From assembly GCA_964502175.1 (NCBI GenBank), contig CAZCVE010000050.1, forward strand, positions 1-64,000: a stretch of DNA of 64,000 nt. Reading direction: 5' to 3'. Below the pieces are notes generated by a model. That model ran no database searches and was not told the DNA's origin. It saw nothing but the letters and a program-made list of their open reading frames with translations. This DNA is from JAFLCL01 sp964502175 (GTDB taxonomy: Bacteria > Myxococcota_A > Polyangia > Polyangiales > Sandaracinaceae). This document shows, piece by piece, positions 1 to 10,923 of this stretch. A program made the position numbers and the translations under genes. How positions within the stretch are numbered: position 1 is the stretch's first letter; each line of letters begins with the position of its first letter.

Positions 1-437
1 GCACGCAGGCGGCGAAGGAGGCCGGCAACATGGTCGACCTCGACTCGAACCCGACGAAGCTCCTTCAGATCGTGGAGATCGGGAAGCAGATGCTGATGAC
101 GCGTGGCTCTCTCACGACGTTCAGCATCGCGAACGACGTCGCGAAGTATTTCGCGATCATCCCGGCGGCCTTCGCGGCGACGTACCCCGCCCTCGGCACG
201 CTGAACGTGATGGGACTGCACTCGCCGACGACCGCAGTCCTCTCGGCCGTCATCTTCAACGCGCTGATCATCGTGGCGCTGATCCCCCTCGCGCTCCGCG
301 GGCTCGCGTACCGGCCCGCACCGGCGGGAAAGCTCCTCGCACGCAACCTGCTCGTGTATGGCGTCGGAGGGGTCGTCCTGCCGTTCCCGTGCATCAAGGT
401 CATCGACGTGTCGCTCACCGCCATGGGCGTCGGCTGA
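1..437 (+). CDS. kdpB: KdpB, K+-transporting ATPase subunit B (C-terminal part)
   Basis: This is the last 144 or so residues of the P-type ATPase subunit of the Kdp high-affinity potassium pump; the gene enters from outside the window and its frame is open from base 3. The visible part begins in the cytosolic region just before the last membrane helices (EAGNMVDLDSNPTKL, then KQMLMTRGSLTTFSIANDV), which is very well conserved in KdpB. It then has the final hydrophobic helices (AVIFNALIIVALIPLAL and a closing helix). It ends 21 bases before kdpC, as expected for a kdpABC operon. The phosphorylated Asp and the ATP site lie upstream of the window. Confidence 0.96.
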   Translation, partial: TQAAKEAGNMVDLDSNPTKLLQIVEIGKQMLMTRGSLTTFSIANDVAKYFAIIPAAFAATYPALGTLNVMGLHSPTTAVLSAVIFNALIIVALIPLALRGLAYRPAPAGKLLARNLLVYGVGGVVLPFPCIKVIDVSLTAMGVG

Positions 438-458
438 GCCGACGGAAAGGAACGAGCC

Positions 459-1082
459 ATGCTCACACTCTTGCGTCCTGCAGCCGTGGTCTTCGCGCTG
501 CTCACCCTCCTCACGGGCGTTGCGTATCCGCTGCTCGTGACTGGCGCCGCCCAGCTCGTGTTCCCCGAGCAGGCCAACGGGAGCCTCCTGCGACGAGACG
601 GCGAGATCGTCGGCAGCGCGCTCATCGGTCAGCACTTCGATGATCCTGGGTACCTGTGGGGACGACCGTCCGCGACGGGAGCGTTTGCGTACGACGCGTC
701 GGCATCGACCGGCACGAACCAGGGCCCGCTGAGCCCTGCGCTCCACGAGGCCGTCGCGTCGCGCGTCGCGTCGCTCCGCGCGGCGTCGCCCACTTCGACC
801 GATCCGGTGCCCATCGACCTCGTGACGGCGTCGGGCAGCGGGCTCGATCCGCACGTGTCGCCCGCGGCCGCGTACTCCCAAGTCGCTCGGGTGGCGCGGG
901 CCCGCGGTGTCGAGGACGCGCGCGTGCAGGCGATCGTGGACGCGCACGTGGAGGGGCCGACGCTCGACCTGCTCGGTGCGCCGCGCGTGAACGTGCTGCT
1001 CGTCAACTTGGCGCTCGATGAAGCGTTCGCGGTGCGGGCGGCTGGCGCTGCGGCCCCAGAGGACGACACTCACGGCTCATGA
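459..1082 (+). CDS. kdpC: KdpC, K+-transporting ATPase subunit C
   Basis: Small subunit of the Kdp potassium pump, 207 residues, the normal family size. One N-terminal membrane helix (AAVVFALLTLLTGVAYPLLV) is followed by a periplasmic domain carrying the family signatures GSALIGQHFDDPGYLWGRPS, and later SGSGLDPHVSP with ARARGV. The ATG start has a purine-rich stretch (GGAAAGGAA) just upstream. Its stop overlaps the kdpD start (ATGA at 1079-1082), so structural and regulatory genes are translationally coupled. The C-terminal 20 residues or so (AAGAAAPEDDTHGS) are an unconserved extension. Confidence 0.97.
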   Translation: MLTLLRPAAVVFALLTLLTGVAYPLLVTGAAQLVFPEQANGSLLRRDGEIVGSALIGQHFDDPGYLWGRPSATGAFAYDASASTGTNQGPLSPALHEAVASRVASLRAASPTSTDPVPIDLVTASGSGLDPHVSPAAAYSQVARVARARGVEDARVQAIVDAHVEGPTLDLLGAPRVNVLLVNLALDEAFAVRAAGAAAPEDDTHGS

Positions 1083-3766
1083 CCGCGGAGGATCAGCGTC
1101 CCGATCCCGACCAGCTCCTCCGACGAATCCAGTCGGAGGAGCAGCGGGCTCGTCGCGCGCGCCTCAAGGTCTTCTTCGGGTTCGCGCCAGGCGTAGGGAA
1201 GACGTACCGGATGCTCAAGGTCGCGAGGGAGCTCCGAGACGATGGAGTCGACGTCGTGGTCGGTGTCGTCGAGACGCACCGCCGCGCAGAGACTGCCTCG
1301 CTGCTCGACGGCCTGCCGACGATCGCGCGCAAGATCGTGCCGCACCGAGGGCGCCAGCTCGACGAGCTCGATCTCGACGGCGCGCTGACGCGCAAGCCCA
1401 AGGTCCTGCTCGTCGACGAACTCGCCCACACGAACGCGCCCGGCTCGCGACACCCCAAGCGATGGCAAGACGTGCTCGAGCTGCTCGACGCGGGCATCGA
1501 CGTCTACACCACGGTGAACGTCCAGCACGTCGAGAGCCTCAACGACGTGGTCGCGCAGATCACGCACGTCCAGGTCCGCGAGACGATCCCCGACTCGGTG
1601 CTCGAGCGCGCGGACGAGATCGAGGTCGTCGACATCCCGCCCGAGGCGCTGCTCGCGCGTCTCGCCGAGGGCAAGGTCTACCTGCCGGATCAAGCGGAGC
1701 GCGCGAAGGAGCACTTCTTCCGCAAGGGCAACCTCCTCGCGCTCCGCGAGCTCGCGCTCCGTCGCGTCGCGCAGCACGTCGACGAGGACGTGCGCGAGTA
1801 CCGCGCGGAGCACGGTGTCGAAGAGACGTGGCCCGCGAGCGAGCGCGTGCTCGTCTGCGTCGGACCTTCACCCGGCTCCGATCGCGTGATCCGCGAGGGA
1901 TATCGCATGGCGGTGGGTCTGCGCGCGCCGTGGGTCGCCGTCTACGTGGAGAGCATCGAGCGCTCCTCGGATCGAGAGCGGCTCGATGCTCATCTCCGCC
2001 TCGCCGAGTCCCTCGGCGCCGCGGTCGTCCGCCTCGAGGGGCTGCGCGTGGCCGACGCCGTCCTCGCGTACGCCCGCCAACACAACGTCACGCGACTCCT
2101 CGTGGGAAAGCCCACGCACTCGCGCTGGCTCGATCGCCTCCGAGGATCGCTCCTCGACGACATCGTGCGCGGCAGCGGCGAGATCGACGTTCAGGTGATC
2201 GGCGGCGTCTCGCACCCCGCGGTGCCGCGGGCCGCCGAGCTCGAGACCGAGCGCGCTCAGCCTTCCGCGTACCTCTTGGCCGCGGGCCTCGTCGCCATCA
2301 CGACCCTGTTGTCGCTCGGCCTCTCGCACGCGCTCGAGGTCCCGGATCTCGAGGTGCTGTTTCTCGTCGCGGTGCTGGTCGCCGCGATCCGACTCGGACG
2401 AGGCCCCGCCGTGCTCGCCGCCGCGCTCGGGGTCGCCGCGTACGACTTCTTTCTCGTCCCGCCGCGCTTCACGTTCGCCGTCGCCGATACCCGCTACGTG
2501 CTCACGTTTGCGATGATGTTCGGCGTGGGCCTCCTCGTCAGCGAGCTGACCGCGCGCATTCGTCGGCAAGAGCGAGGCGCGATCCATCGAGAGTCGCGCA
2601 CCGCGGCGCTCTACGCGCTGAGCCGTGATCTCGGCGCGTCCGGCGACCTCTCGAGCTCGGCAGCGGCGATCGCGCGGCATGCGGGTCAACTCTTCGATGC
2701 GCGATCGTTCGTCCTCGTTCCCGGCGCGGACGAGGGTCTGCTGATGAGCGCATCGCATCCCGCCGACGCAGTGCTCGACGCGAAGGAGCTCGGCGTCGCG
2801 CGATGGGCCTTCGAGCACGGCCGCGTCGCGGGCCTCGGCACCGACACGCTGCCGGGCGCTCGCACGCTCTCGACTCCGCTCTTCGCGGGCCCGAACGTGG
2901 TCGGTGTGTTGGCCCTCGAGCCTCGCGAGGGGCGCGGGCTCGATCGTGAGCCGCGCGAGTGGCTCGATGCGCTCGCGCGACAAGCTGCGTTCGCGCTCGA
3001 GCGTCTGCGGCTCTCGGACGATGCGCGCGCCGCCGCGCTGCGCGCGAAGACGGAAGAGATGCGCAGCTCACTTCTCTCGGCGGTCTCGCACGATCTGCGC
3101 ACGCCGCTCGCCGCGATCACGGGCGCCGCGACCACGCTGCGCGACGACGCGGCGCTGCCGGGTGAGACGCGCGAGGAGCTCGTGACCTCGATCTGCGATC
3201 AGGCCGTGCGCCTCGAGCGTCTCGTCGCGAACCTCCTCGACATGACGCGCCTCGACTCGGGATCGGTCGATCTCGTGCGCGAGTGGGTGCCGATCGAAGA
3301 GGTGGTGGTCTCGGCGATCTCGCAGCTCGAGCCGAAGCTGGCGTCGCGTCGCGTCGATCTGGATCTGCAGAGCGATCTGCCGCTCGTGTCGGTCGATCCG
3401 GTGCTGATCGAGCAGCTCCTCGTGAACCTCCTCGAGAACGCGACGAAGTACGCGGGCGAGGGCGCGATCGAGGTCGGCGCGCGCGCCGAGTCCGGCGCGA
3501 TCACCCTGTGGGTCGGTGATCGTGGACAGGGCCTTCCGCTCGGCAGCGAAGAGCGCGTGTTCGAGCGCTTCCATCGTGGTCGACATGAAGGCGTGACGGG
3601 CGTGGGTCTCGGCTTGCCGATCTGCCGCGCGATCTGCGAGGCACACGGTGGGAGCCTGCGCGCGTCGCGTCGCGAAGGCGGGGGCGCGCTCTTCACCGCG
3701 ACGCTGCCGATCGTCGGCACGCCACCGAGCCTCACCGCGCCCGCGCTCGCGGGGGACACACCGTGA
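1079..3766 (+). CDS. kdpD: KdpD, osmosensitive K+ channel histidine kinase
   Basis: Sensor kinase controlling kdp expression in response to potassium or turgor; 895 residues, full length. The N-terminal KdpD domain (about 15-225) has a P-loop, GVGKT near residue 40. A universal-stress-like domain (about 250-370), the DUF4118 four-helix membrane block (about 395-500) and a GAF-like segment follow. The HisKA phospho-acceptor is in SAVSHDLRTPL (His near 671), and the HATPase domain has N (LLENATKYA), G1 (GDRGQGLP) and G2 (GVGLGLPI) boxes. The ATG overlaps the kdpC stop, and the TGA overlaps the GTG of kdpE (3763-3766). KdpC, KdpD and KdpE are therefore made from one coupled message, unlike arrangements where kdpDE has a separate promoter. 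Confidence 0.97.
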   Translation: MTAEDQRPDPDQLLRRIQSEEQRARRARLKVFFGFAPGVGKTYRMLKVARELRDDGVDVVVGVVETHRRAETASLLDGLPTIARKIVPHRGRQLDELDLDGALTRKPKVLLVDELAHTNAPGSRHPKRWQDVLELLDAGIDVYTTVNVQHVESLNDVVAQITHVQVRETIPDSVLERADEIEVVDIPPEALLARLAEGKVYLPDQAERAKEHFFRKGNLLALRELALRRVAQHVDEDVREYRAEHGVEETWPASERVLVCVGPSPGSDRVIREGYRMAVGLRAPWVAVYVESIERSSDRERLDAHLRLAESLGAAVVRLEGLRVADAVLAYARQHNVTRLLVGKPTHSRWLDRLRGSLLDDIVRGSGEIDVQVIGGVSHPAVPRAAELETERAQPSAYLLAAGLVAITTLLSLGLSHALEVPDLEVLFLVAVLVAAIRLGRGPAVLAAALGVAAYDFFLVPPRFTFAVADTRYVLTFAMMFGVGLLVSELTARIRRQERGAIHRESRTAALYALSRDLGASGDLSSSAAAIARHAGQLFDARSFVLVPGADEGLLMSASHPADAVLDAKELGVARWAFEHGRVAGLGTDTLPGARTLSTPLFAGPNVVGVLALEPREGRGLDREPREWLDALARQAAFALERLRLSDDARAAALRAKTEEMRSSLLSAVSHDLRTPLAAITGAATTLRDDAALPGETREELVTSICDQAVRLERLVANLLDMTRLDSGSVDLVREWVPIEEVVVSAISQLEPKLASRRVDLDLQSDLPLVSVDPVLIEQLLVNLLENATKYAGEGAIEVGARAESGAITLWVGDRGQGLPLGSEERVFERFHRGRHEGVTGVGLGLPICRAICEAHGGSLRASRREGGGALFTATLPIVGTPPSLTAPALAGDTP

Positions 3767-4458
3767 CCGACGGACCGCTCGTGTTGCTCGTCGAGGACGA
3801 GAAGGAGCTGCGTCGCTTCATCCGCGCGGCGCTCACGGCGCGCGGACAGCGCCTGATCGAGGCGACGACCATCGCCGAGGCGAAGCTGCTCGCGACGTCG
3901 CACAACCCCGAGCTGGTGCTGCTCGATCTCGGCCTCCCCGATGGCGACGGGCTCGATCTGCTCGCGTCGCTGCGCGAGTGGACGCAGGTGCCCGTGATCG
4001 TGCTCTCCGCGCGCGGTCGCGAAGACGACAAGGTCCTCGCCCTCGACGCGGGCGCGGACGACTACCTCACCAAGCCCTTCGGCACGAACGAGCTGCTCGC
4101 GCGCATGCGCGTCGCGCTGAGGCATCGCGCGGCCGCGGGCACGGCGAGCGAGGCCAAGGTGCTGACGTTCGGCGACGTCGTGATCGATCGCGTGAAGCGC
4201 GTCGTGACCCGCGAAGGCCAAGAGCTGCACCTCACGCCGATCGAATACCGCCTGCTCACGCTGCTCGCCGAGCACGCAGGCAAGGTCCTCACGCACCGAC
4301 ACATCCTCAAGGAGGTGTGGGGCCCCACGCACGCGACGCAGTCGCACTACGTGCGCGTCCACATGGCGGAGCTGCGCAAGAAGATCGAGGCCGATCCGTC
4401 GCGGCCCAAGCTCATCGTGACCGAGCCCGGCGTCGGCTATCGCTTGCGCGAGGCGTAG
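3763..4458 (+). CDS. kdpE: KdpE, DNA-binding response regulator
   Basis: OmpR/PhoB-type response regulator, 231 residues, partner of the preceding KdpD. The receiver domain has the acidic pair (VEDEKELRRF), phospho-acceptor Asp55 (VLLDLGLPDGDG), the conserved Ser (VLSARG) and the Lys of TKPFG. The C-terminal winged helix contains LTPIEYRLLTLLAEHAGKVLTH and the closing VGYRLRE strand. The start is GTG, overlapping the kdpD stop by four bases. It is expected to activate the kdp promoter upstream of this window. It ends only a few bases from the convergent material at 4462. Confidence 0.97.
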   Translation: MTDGPLVLLVEDEKELRRFIRAALTARGQRLIEATTIAEAKLLATSHNPELVLLDLGLPDGDGLDLLASLREWTQVPVIVLSARGREDDKVLALDAGADDYLTKPFGTNELLARMRVALRHRAAAGTASEAKVLTFGDVVIDRVKRVVTREGQELHLTPIEYRLLTLLAEHAGKVLTHRHILKEVWGPTHATQSHYVRVHMAELRKKIEADPSRPKLIVTEPGVGYRLREA

Positions 4459-4461
4459 TCG

Positions 4462-4646
4462 TCAGTCCGACGCGCAGACGCCGTTGTTCGGGTGCCCGAT
4501 CGTGAGGCCCCAGCCGTTGACGTCCTCGGCCATCGCGACGAAGAGGTGCGTGGTCCCCGAGGCTTCATGGGCGTCGACCTCCACGCAGCGCTCGCCGTAC
4601 GCGACCGTCGTGTTCCAGCCGACGTCGAACGCGGCGGCCCGACGAC
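4462..4646 (-). pseudogene. Out-of-frame coding tail after the kinase at 4647-6137
   Basis: Directly after the stop of the Ser/Thr kinase, a different frame stays open for about 55 codons (FDVGWNTTVAYGERCVEV ... GHPNNGVCASD). Its codons have the same G/C-ending bias as real genes here, and it contains two Cys. It has no start codon of its own, since the frame upstream runs antiframe through the kinase. The kinase ends just after a membrane helix, so this tail would be a small periplasmic domain if the two were joined by one frameshift. It could be a degraded C-terminus, a sequencing error or a programmed shift. I cannot tell which, and homology is not recognised. Confidence 0.4.
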
Positions 4647-6137
4647 TCAGCCGAGGAAGCCGCCGAAGTACGCCGCTGCGCCTGCGCCGGCGACCACGAC
4701 GATCGCGATGGCGACGTAGAGCATCGCGTTGGACTTCCCGCCCTCGGCGGGCCGGTCCTTCGCGTCCTCGACGGACGTCTTGAGCTTCGCAGGCTCGCTC
4801 GGAGGAGCTTGCGGCGTCGGCTTGGGCCCTTCGCGCACGTGTTCGGGCGGCACCGAGACGCGCTCGGCCGAAGCGCGCTCTGCCGGCGCGCTCACCCTCG
4901 CGGCGGGCTCGGCCTTCTCTTCGAGCATGTCGGACAGCTCGTTCGAGTCCTCGACGCCGGTCTCGGCCCAGCGTGGACCGCGGTTCTGGTCGCGCGCCTT
5001 GGTCTCCACCGCGCTCTGCACGTCTCGGTCGTCGGCGAACCAGTCGGCGGGGTTCTCGAAGAGACCTCCGTCGAGCGGACGCGCGCCGTCCTTCTCTTTG
5101 CTGTCGCTCGGCGCGCCGACGGTCTCGGCCACGTCGTCGAGGGACGTGAAGCGCAGGAGCTCCTCTTGGATCAGGCGATCGATGATCGACTGCTCGGGCT
5201 TCTGTCCCGCCTTCGTCGCCTTCTTCGAGTCGACGACCCACTTCACGAGGTTCGCGACGTCGAAGGCCGTGACCTTCTGCTGACGGGAGAACAAGTACTG
5301 CGCGAGCGCGTCGCCGAAGTCCCGCGCCGTCTGGAAGCGCTTGTTGACGTCCTTCTCGAGCGACTTGCCGATGACGCGCTCGAGCTCGGGATCGACCTCG
5401 GGGTTGATGCGCGAGAGGCTCGGTACGTTCGACTGCTGGACGAGCTTCACCGTCGCGTAGTCGGTCTCGCCGAGGTAGAGGCGACGCCCCGCGAGCATCT
5501 CCCACAGCACGATGCCGAGCGCGTACACGTCGGTGCGCGCGTCGACGGGCTCGCCGAGCGCGGCCTCGGGCGAGAGGTAGCTGAACTTGCCCTTCACCAC
5601 GCCGGGATCGGTCTTCTCGAGCTGCGTCGTCGCCTTCGCGAGGCCGAAGTCCGTGACCTTCACCTCGCCGCGCTTGGAGATGAGGATGTTCGGCGGCGAG
5701 ATGTCCCTGTGGACGATGTGGAGGTCGTTGTTGTCGTCGTCCTGCACCTCGTGCGCGAACGACAGACCCTTGCAGGCCTCGATCGAGATGTAGACGGCGT
5801 CCTTCACCGGGATGCGGCGGCCTTGCTGCCGGTGCTCCTCGATGATGGCCTTCAAGTTACAGCCGTCGATGAACTCCATCACGATGAAGAACGTGTTGTC
5901 GGCCGCTCCGATGTCGAAGACGGTCACGATGTTCGCGTGCGCGAGGCGCGCGCCGAGGCGGGCCTCGTCGAGGAACATCGAGATGAAGTTCTTGTTCTGA
6001 GCGAGGTGCGGGAGGACGCGCTTGATCGCGACCTGCTTCTTGAAGCCCTGCACGGACATGGCTTCGCCCCGGAATACCTCGGCCATACCGCCTGCTTCGA
6101 GGCGCTCGGTGACACGGTATCGCTGTTCGACGGCCAT
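4647..6137 (-). CDS. Hanks-type serine/threonine protein kinase, single-pass membrane
   Basis: A 496-residue kinase. The ATG start was chosen because kinase homology begins at once (MAVEQRYRVTERLEAGGMAEVF). The catalytic domain covers about residues 7-275: Gly-rich loop, ATP-binding Lys39 (VAIKR), catalytic loop HRDISPPN, DFG (TDFGLAK), SPEA for APE, and DVYALG. The catalytic loop has Ser where HRDLKPxN kinases have Lys, a variation I associate with myxobacterial kinases. An acidic/Pro-rich cytosolic linker leads to a C-terminal membrane helix (about 472-492), and the frame stops right after it. The start is divergent from rpe. A coding-like tail continues in another frame beyond the stop (4462-4646). 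Confidence 0.93.
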   Translation of the reverse strand: MAVEQRYRVTERLEAGGMAEVFRGEAMSVQGFKKQVAIKRVLPHLAQNKNFISMFLDEARLGARLAHANIVTVFDIGAADNTFFIVMEFIDGCNLKAIIEEHRQQGRRIPVKDAVYISIEACKGLSFAHEVQDDDNNDLHIVHRDISPPNILISKRGEVKVTDFGLAKATTQLEKTDPGVVKGKFSYLSPEAALGEPVDARTDVYALGIVLWEMLAGRRLYLGETDYATVKLVQQSNVPSLSRINPEVDPELERVIGKSLEKDVNKRFQTARDFGDALAQYLFSRQQKVTAFDVANLVKWVVDSKKATKAGQKPEQSIIDRLIQEELLRFTSLDDVAETVGAPSDSKEKDGARPLDGGLFENPADWFADDRDVQSAVETKARDQNRGPRWAETGVEDSNELSDMLEEKAEPAARVSAPAERASAERVSVPPEHVREGPKPTPQAPPSEPAKLKTSVEDAKDRPAEGGKSNAMLYVAIAIVVVAGAGAAAYFGGFLG

Positions 6138-6275
6138 TCTTTTTCGGGCTTCCCGGGGGTGGCTTCCGTGGGTGTGGACCCACGGGACGCCGATTCTAGG
6201 AATTCGGGGCGAATCCAGCAAGGAACGCGCGAGCCGCGCTTGACGATCGCTCTCCGGGCGTGGCTGGATGCCTCC

Positions 6276-6970
6276 GTGTCTCGCTCGAATCGGCCGATTC
6301 GCATCGCGCCATCCATCCTCTCGGCGGACTTCGCGCGCCTCGGCGACGAGGTCCGGGCCGTCGAGGCCGCCGGTGCCGACTGGATCCACGTGGACGTCAT
6401 GGACGGGCGGTTCGTCCCGAACCTCACGATCGGGCCGCCGGTCGTCGCCGCGCTGCGGAAGGTCACGACGCTGCCCCTCGACGTGCACCTGATGATCGTC
6501 GAGCCCGAGCGCTACGTGGACGCCTTCGCCGACGCGGGCGCCGACGTGATCACCGTCCACGCCGAGGCGACCACGCACCTCCATCGAACGCTGCAGGCGA
6601 TCCGTCTGCGCGGCAAGAAGGCGGGCGTGTCGCTCAACCCGGGCACGAGCGAAGACGCGCTCCGCTACGTGATGTCGCTCGTCGACCTCGTGCTCGTGAT
6701 GAGCGTGAACCCTGGCTTCGGCGGGCAGTCGTTCCTCCCCGAGGTGCTGCCGAAGATCGCGCGGCTGCGACAGATGATCGACGCCGAGGGGCGCGACATC
6801 GATCTCGAGGTCGACGGCGGCATCAAGGCCGGCACCGCGCAGCGCGTGTGCGAGGCGGGCGCCGACGTGTTGGTGGCCGGGAACGCAGTGTTCGCCGGAG
6901 GCGACTACGCGCGCGCGATCACGATCCTCCGTGACGACGCGATCGCTGCACCTCGAACGGGAGCACACGC

Positions 6971-6974
<4 letters not shown>
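6276..6974 (+). CDS. rpe: Ribulose-phosphate 3-epimerase
   Basis: Interconverts ribulose 5-phosphate and xylulose 5-phosphate in the pentose phosphate pathway. It is a 232-residue TIM barrel with all the family landmarks: IAPSILSADF near the N-terminus, HVDVMDGRFVPN (metal-binding His and Asp), DVHLMI, VMSVNPGFGGQ, and EVDGGIK with the phosphate-binding end (DVLVAGNAVF). The frame is open far upstream, but homology starts here, so the GTG at 6276 is preferred; a TTG about 37 bases upstream is the alternative. Its TGA overlaps the GTG of the next gene (6971-6974), coupling it to the sigma-54 activator. Confidence 0.95.
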
Positions 6975-8404
<1,430 letters not shown>

Positions 8405-8472
8405 TCGGCTCGAGATCAGCTCGGCTCGAGATCAGCTCGAGATCGGCCAACGAAGAGGACGAGGAGCGTTCG

Positions 8473-9654
<1,182 letters not shown>

Positions 9655-9679
9655 CCGTTCCTTCGCGATAGGTGTTCAG

Positions 9680-10843
9680 ATGGATTTCGAGCTCAACGAA
9701 GATCAGAAGCTCCTCAAAGACTCCGCGGCGCAGTTCACCAAGAGCTCGCCCGTCAGCCGCTTCCGCAAGCTTCGCTCCCATGCGTGGGGCCATGGCGGGC
9801 ACGAGGTGGTCAGTCACGATCGCTGCTGGGAGCCGAGCGTGTGGAAGCAGATGGCCGAGCTGGGCTGGCTCGGACTCTTCTATCCCGAGAGCGTGGGTGG
9901 CCTCGGGATGTCGTTCTTCGACCTGACGCTGGTGCTCGAGGAGCTGGGCAAGACGCTCGTGCCGGAGCCGATCCTCGCGAGCGTCGTGCTCGCTGGCGGT
10001 GCCGTGCTGAAGGGCGCGTCGCTCGAGCAGCAGAAGCGACTCCTCGGGCCGATGATCGACGGCAAGACGAGCCTCGCGCTCGCGTGGGCAGAGAGAGAGG
10101 GCCGCTACGATGCGAGCAAGGCCGTCACCACCGCGAAGAAGGAGGGTGGCAGTTGGTCGCTCTCCGGCGAGAAGGTCTGGGCGCTCAATGGACATGCCGC
10201 AGACACGCTGATCGTGTCGGCGACGACGGGAGCGGGTGTCTCCTTGTTCGCCGTGGCGAAGGACGCAAAGGGCCTGACCATCGACAGCGCCAAGACGATG
10301 GACGGTCAGCGCGCGGCGCGCGTGCGTCTCTCGAACGTCGTCGTCGGGGCCGAGGATCTGCTCGGCGCGGACGGCGGCGGCGCGGCGGCCATCGAGGCTG
10401 CGCTCGATCTCGCCGCGGCGGGCGCGTGCGCCGAGGGCTACGGCATCGCGACGACCGTGCTCTGGATGACGGTCAACTACCTCCAGGTGCGCAAGCAGTT
10501 CAACGTCCCGATCGGGTCGTTCCAGGTGCTCCAGCACCGCGCGGTCGACATGTTCGTCGAGACCGAGCTGCTCAAGTCCACGGCGATGCTCGCGGGCATC
10601 AAGGCCGACGATGCGGATCCGAACGAGCGTCGCCGCGCGATCTCGATCGCCAAGGCGCAGCTCGCGGCAGGCGGCAAGAGAGTCGTCGACAGCGCGATCC
10701 AGCTCCACGGCGGCATCGGCGTCACCGACGAGCACGACGTCGGTCTCTACTTCAAGCGCATGACGGTCCTGAACGCGCTCTTCGGCGACGAAGAACATCA
10801 CCTGACGCGTTACGCGAGCCTCCCGAGCTTCGAGGCCGCCTGA
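9680..10843 (+). CDS. Acyl-CoA dehydrogenase, second of a tandem pair
   Basis: A 387-residue acyl-CoA dehydrogenase homologue, more divergent than its neighbour. The N-terminus (MDFELNEDQKLLKDSAAQF) and the C-terminal domain (VRKQFNVPIGSFQVLQHRAVD, then LHGGIGVTDEHDVGLYFKRM) are clear. The middle FAD-binding motif is weak (LAWAEREGRYDAS in place of a TEPxAGSD motif). This asymmetry suggests it is the partner subunit of a heteromeric enzyme with the product of 8473-9654, with one complete site shared between the two. The gap between the genes is 25 bases and they are very likely co-transcribed. Confidence 0.9.
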   Translation: MDFELNEDQKLLKDSAAQFTKSSPVSRFRKLRSHAWGHGGHEVVSHDRCWEPSVWKQMAELGWLGLFYPESVGGLGMSFFDLTLVLEELGKTLVPEPILASVVLAGGAVLKGASLEQQKRLLGPMIDGKTSLALAWAEREGRYDASKAVTTAKKEGGSWSLSGEKVWALNGHAADTLIVSATTGAGVSLFAVAKDAKGLTIDSAKTMDGQRAARVRLSNVVVGAEDLLGADGGGAAAIEAALDLAAAGACAEGYGIATTVLWMTVNYLQVRKQFNVPIGSFQVLQHRAVDMFVETELLKSTAMLAGIKADDADPNERRRAISIAKAQLAAGGKRVVDSAIQLHGGIGVTDEHDVGLYFKRMTVLNALFGDEEHHLTRYASLPSFEAA

Positions 10844-10923
10844 CCCACGGACCGAGAGGGTGGCTGGAGCGGGATGCAGGGGGCCGCGAAGGCACTCTCT
10901 CGGGCGCTCGCGCGTGGTGGTGG

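Noticed and set aside
1070..3650. Long minus-strand open frames opposite kdpD
   Set aside because: The products are Arg/Glu/His-rich with no domain; they mirror the codon bias of kdpD.
4809..6275. A very long open frame on the plus strand leading into rpe
   Set aside because: It runs antisense through the Ser/Thr kinase and is an effect of high GC. Epimerase homology begins only near 6276.
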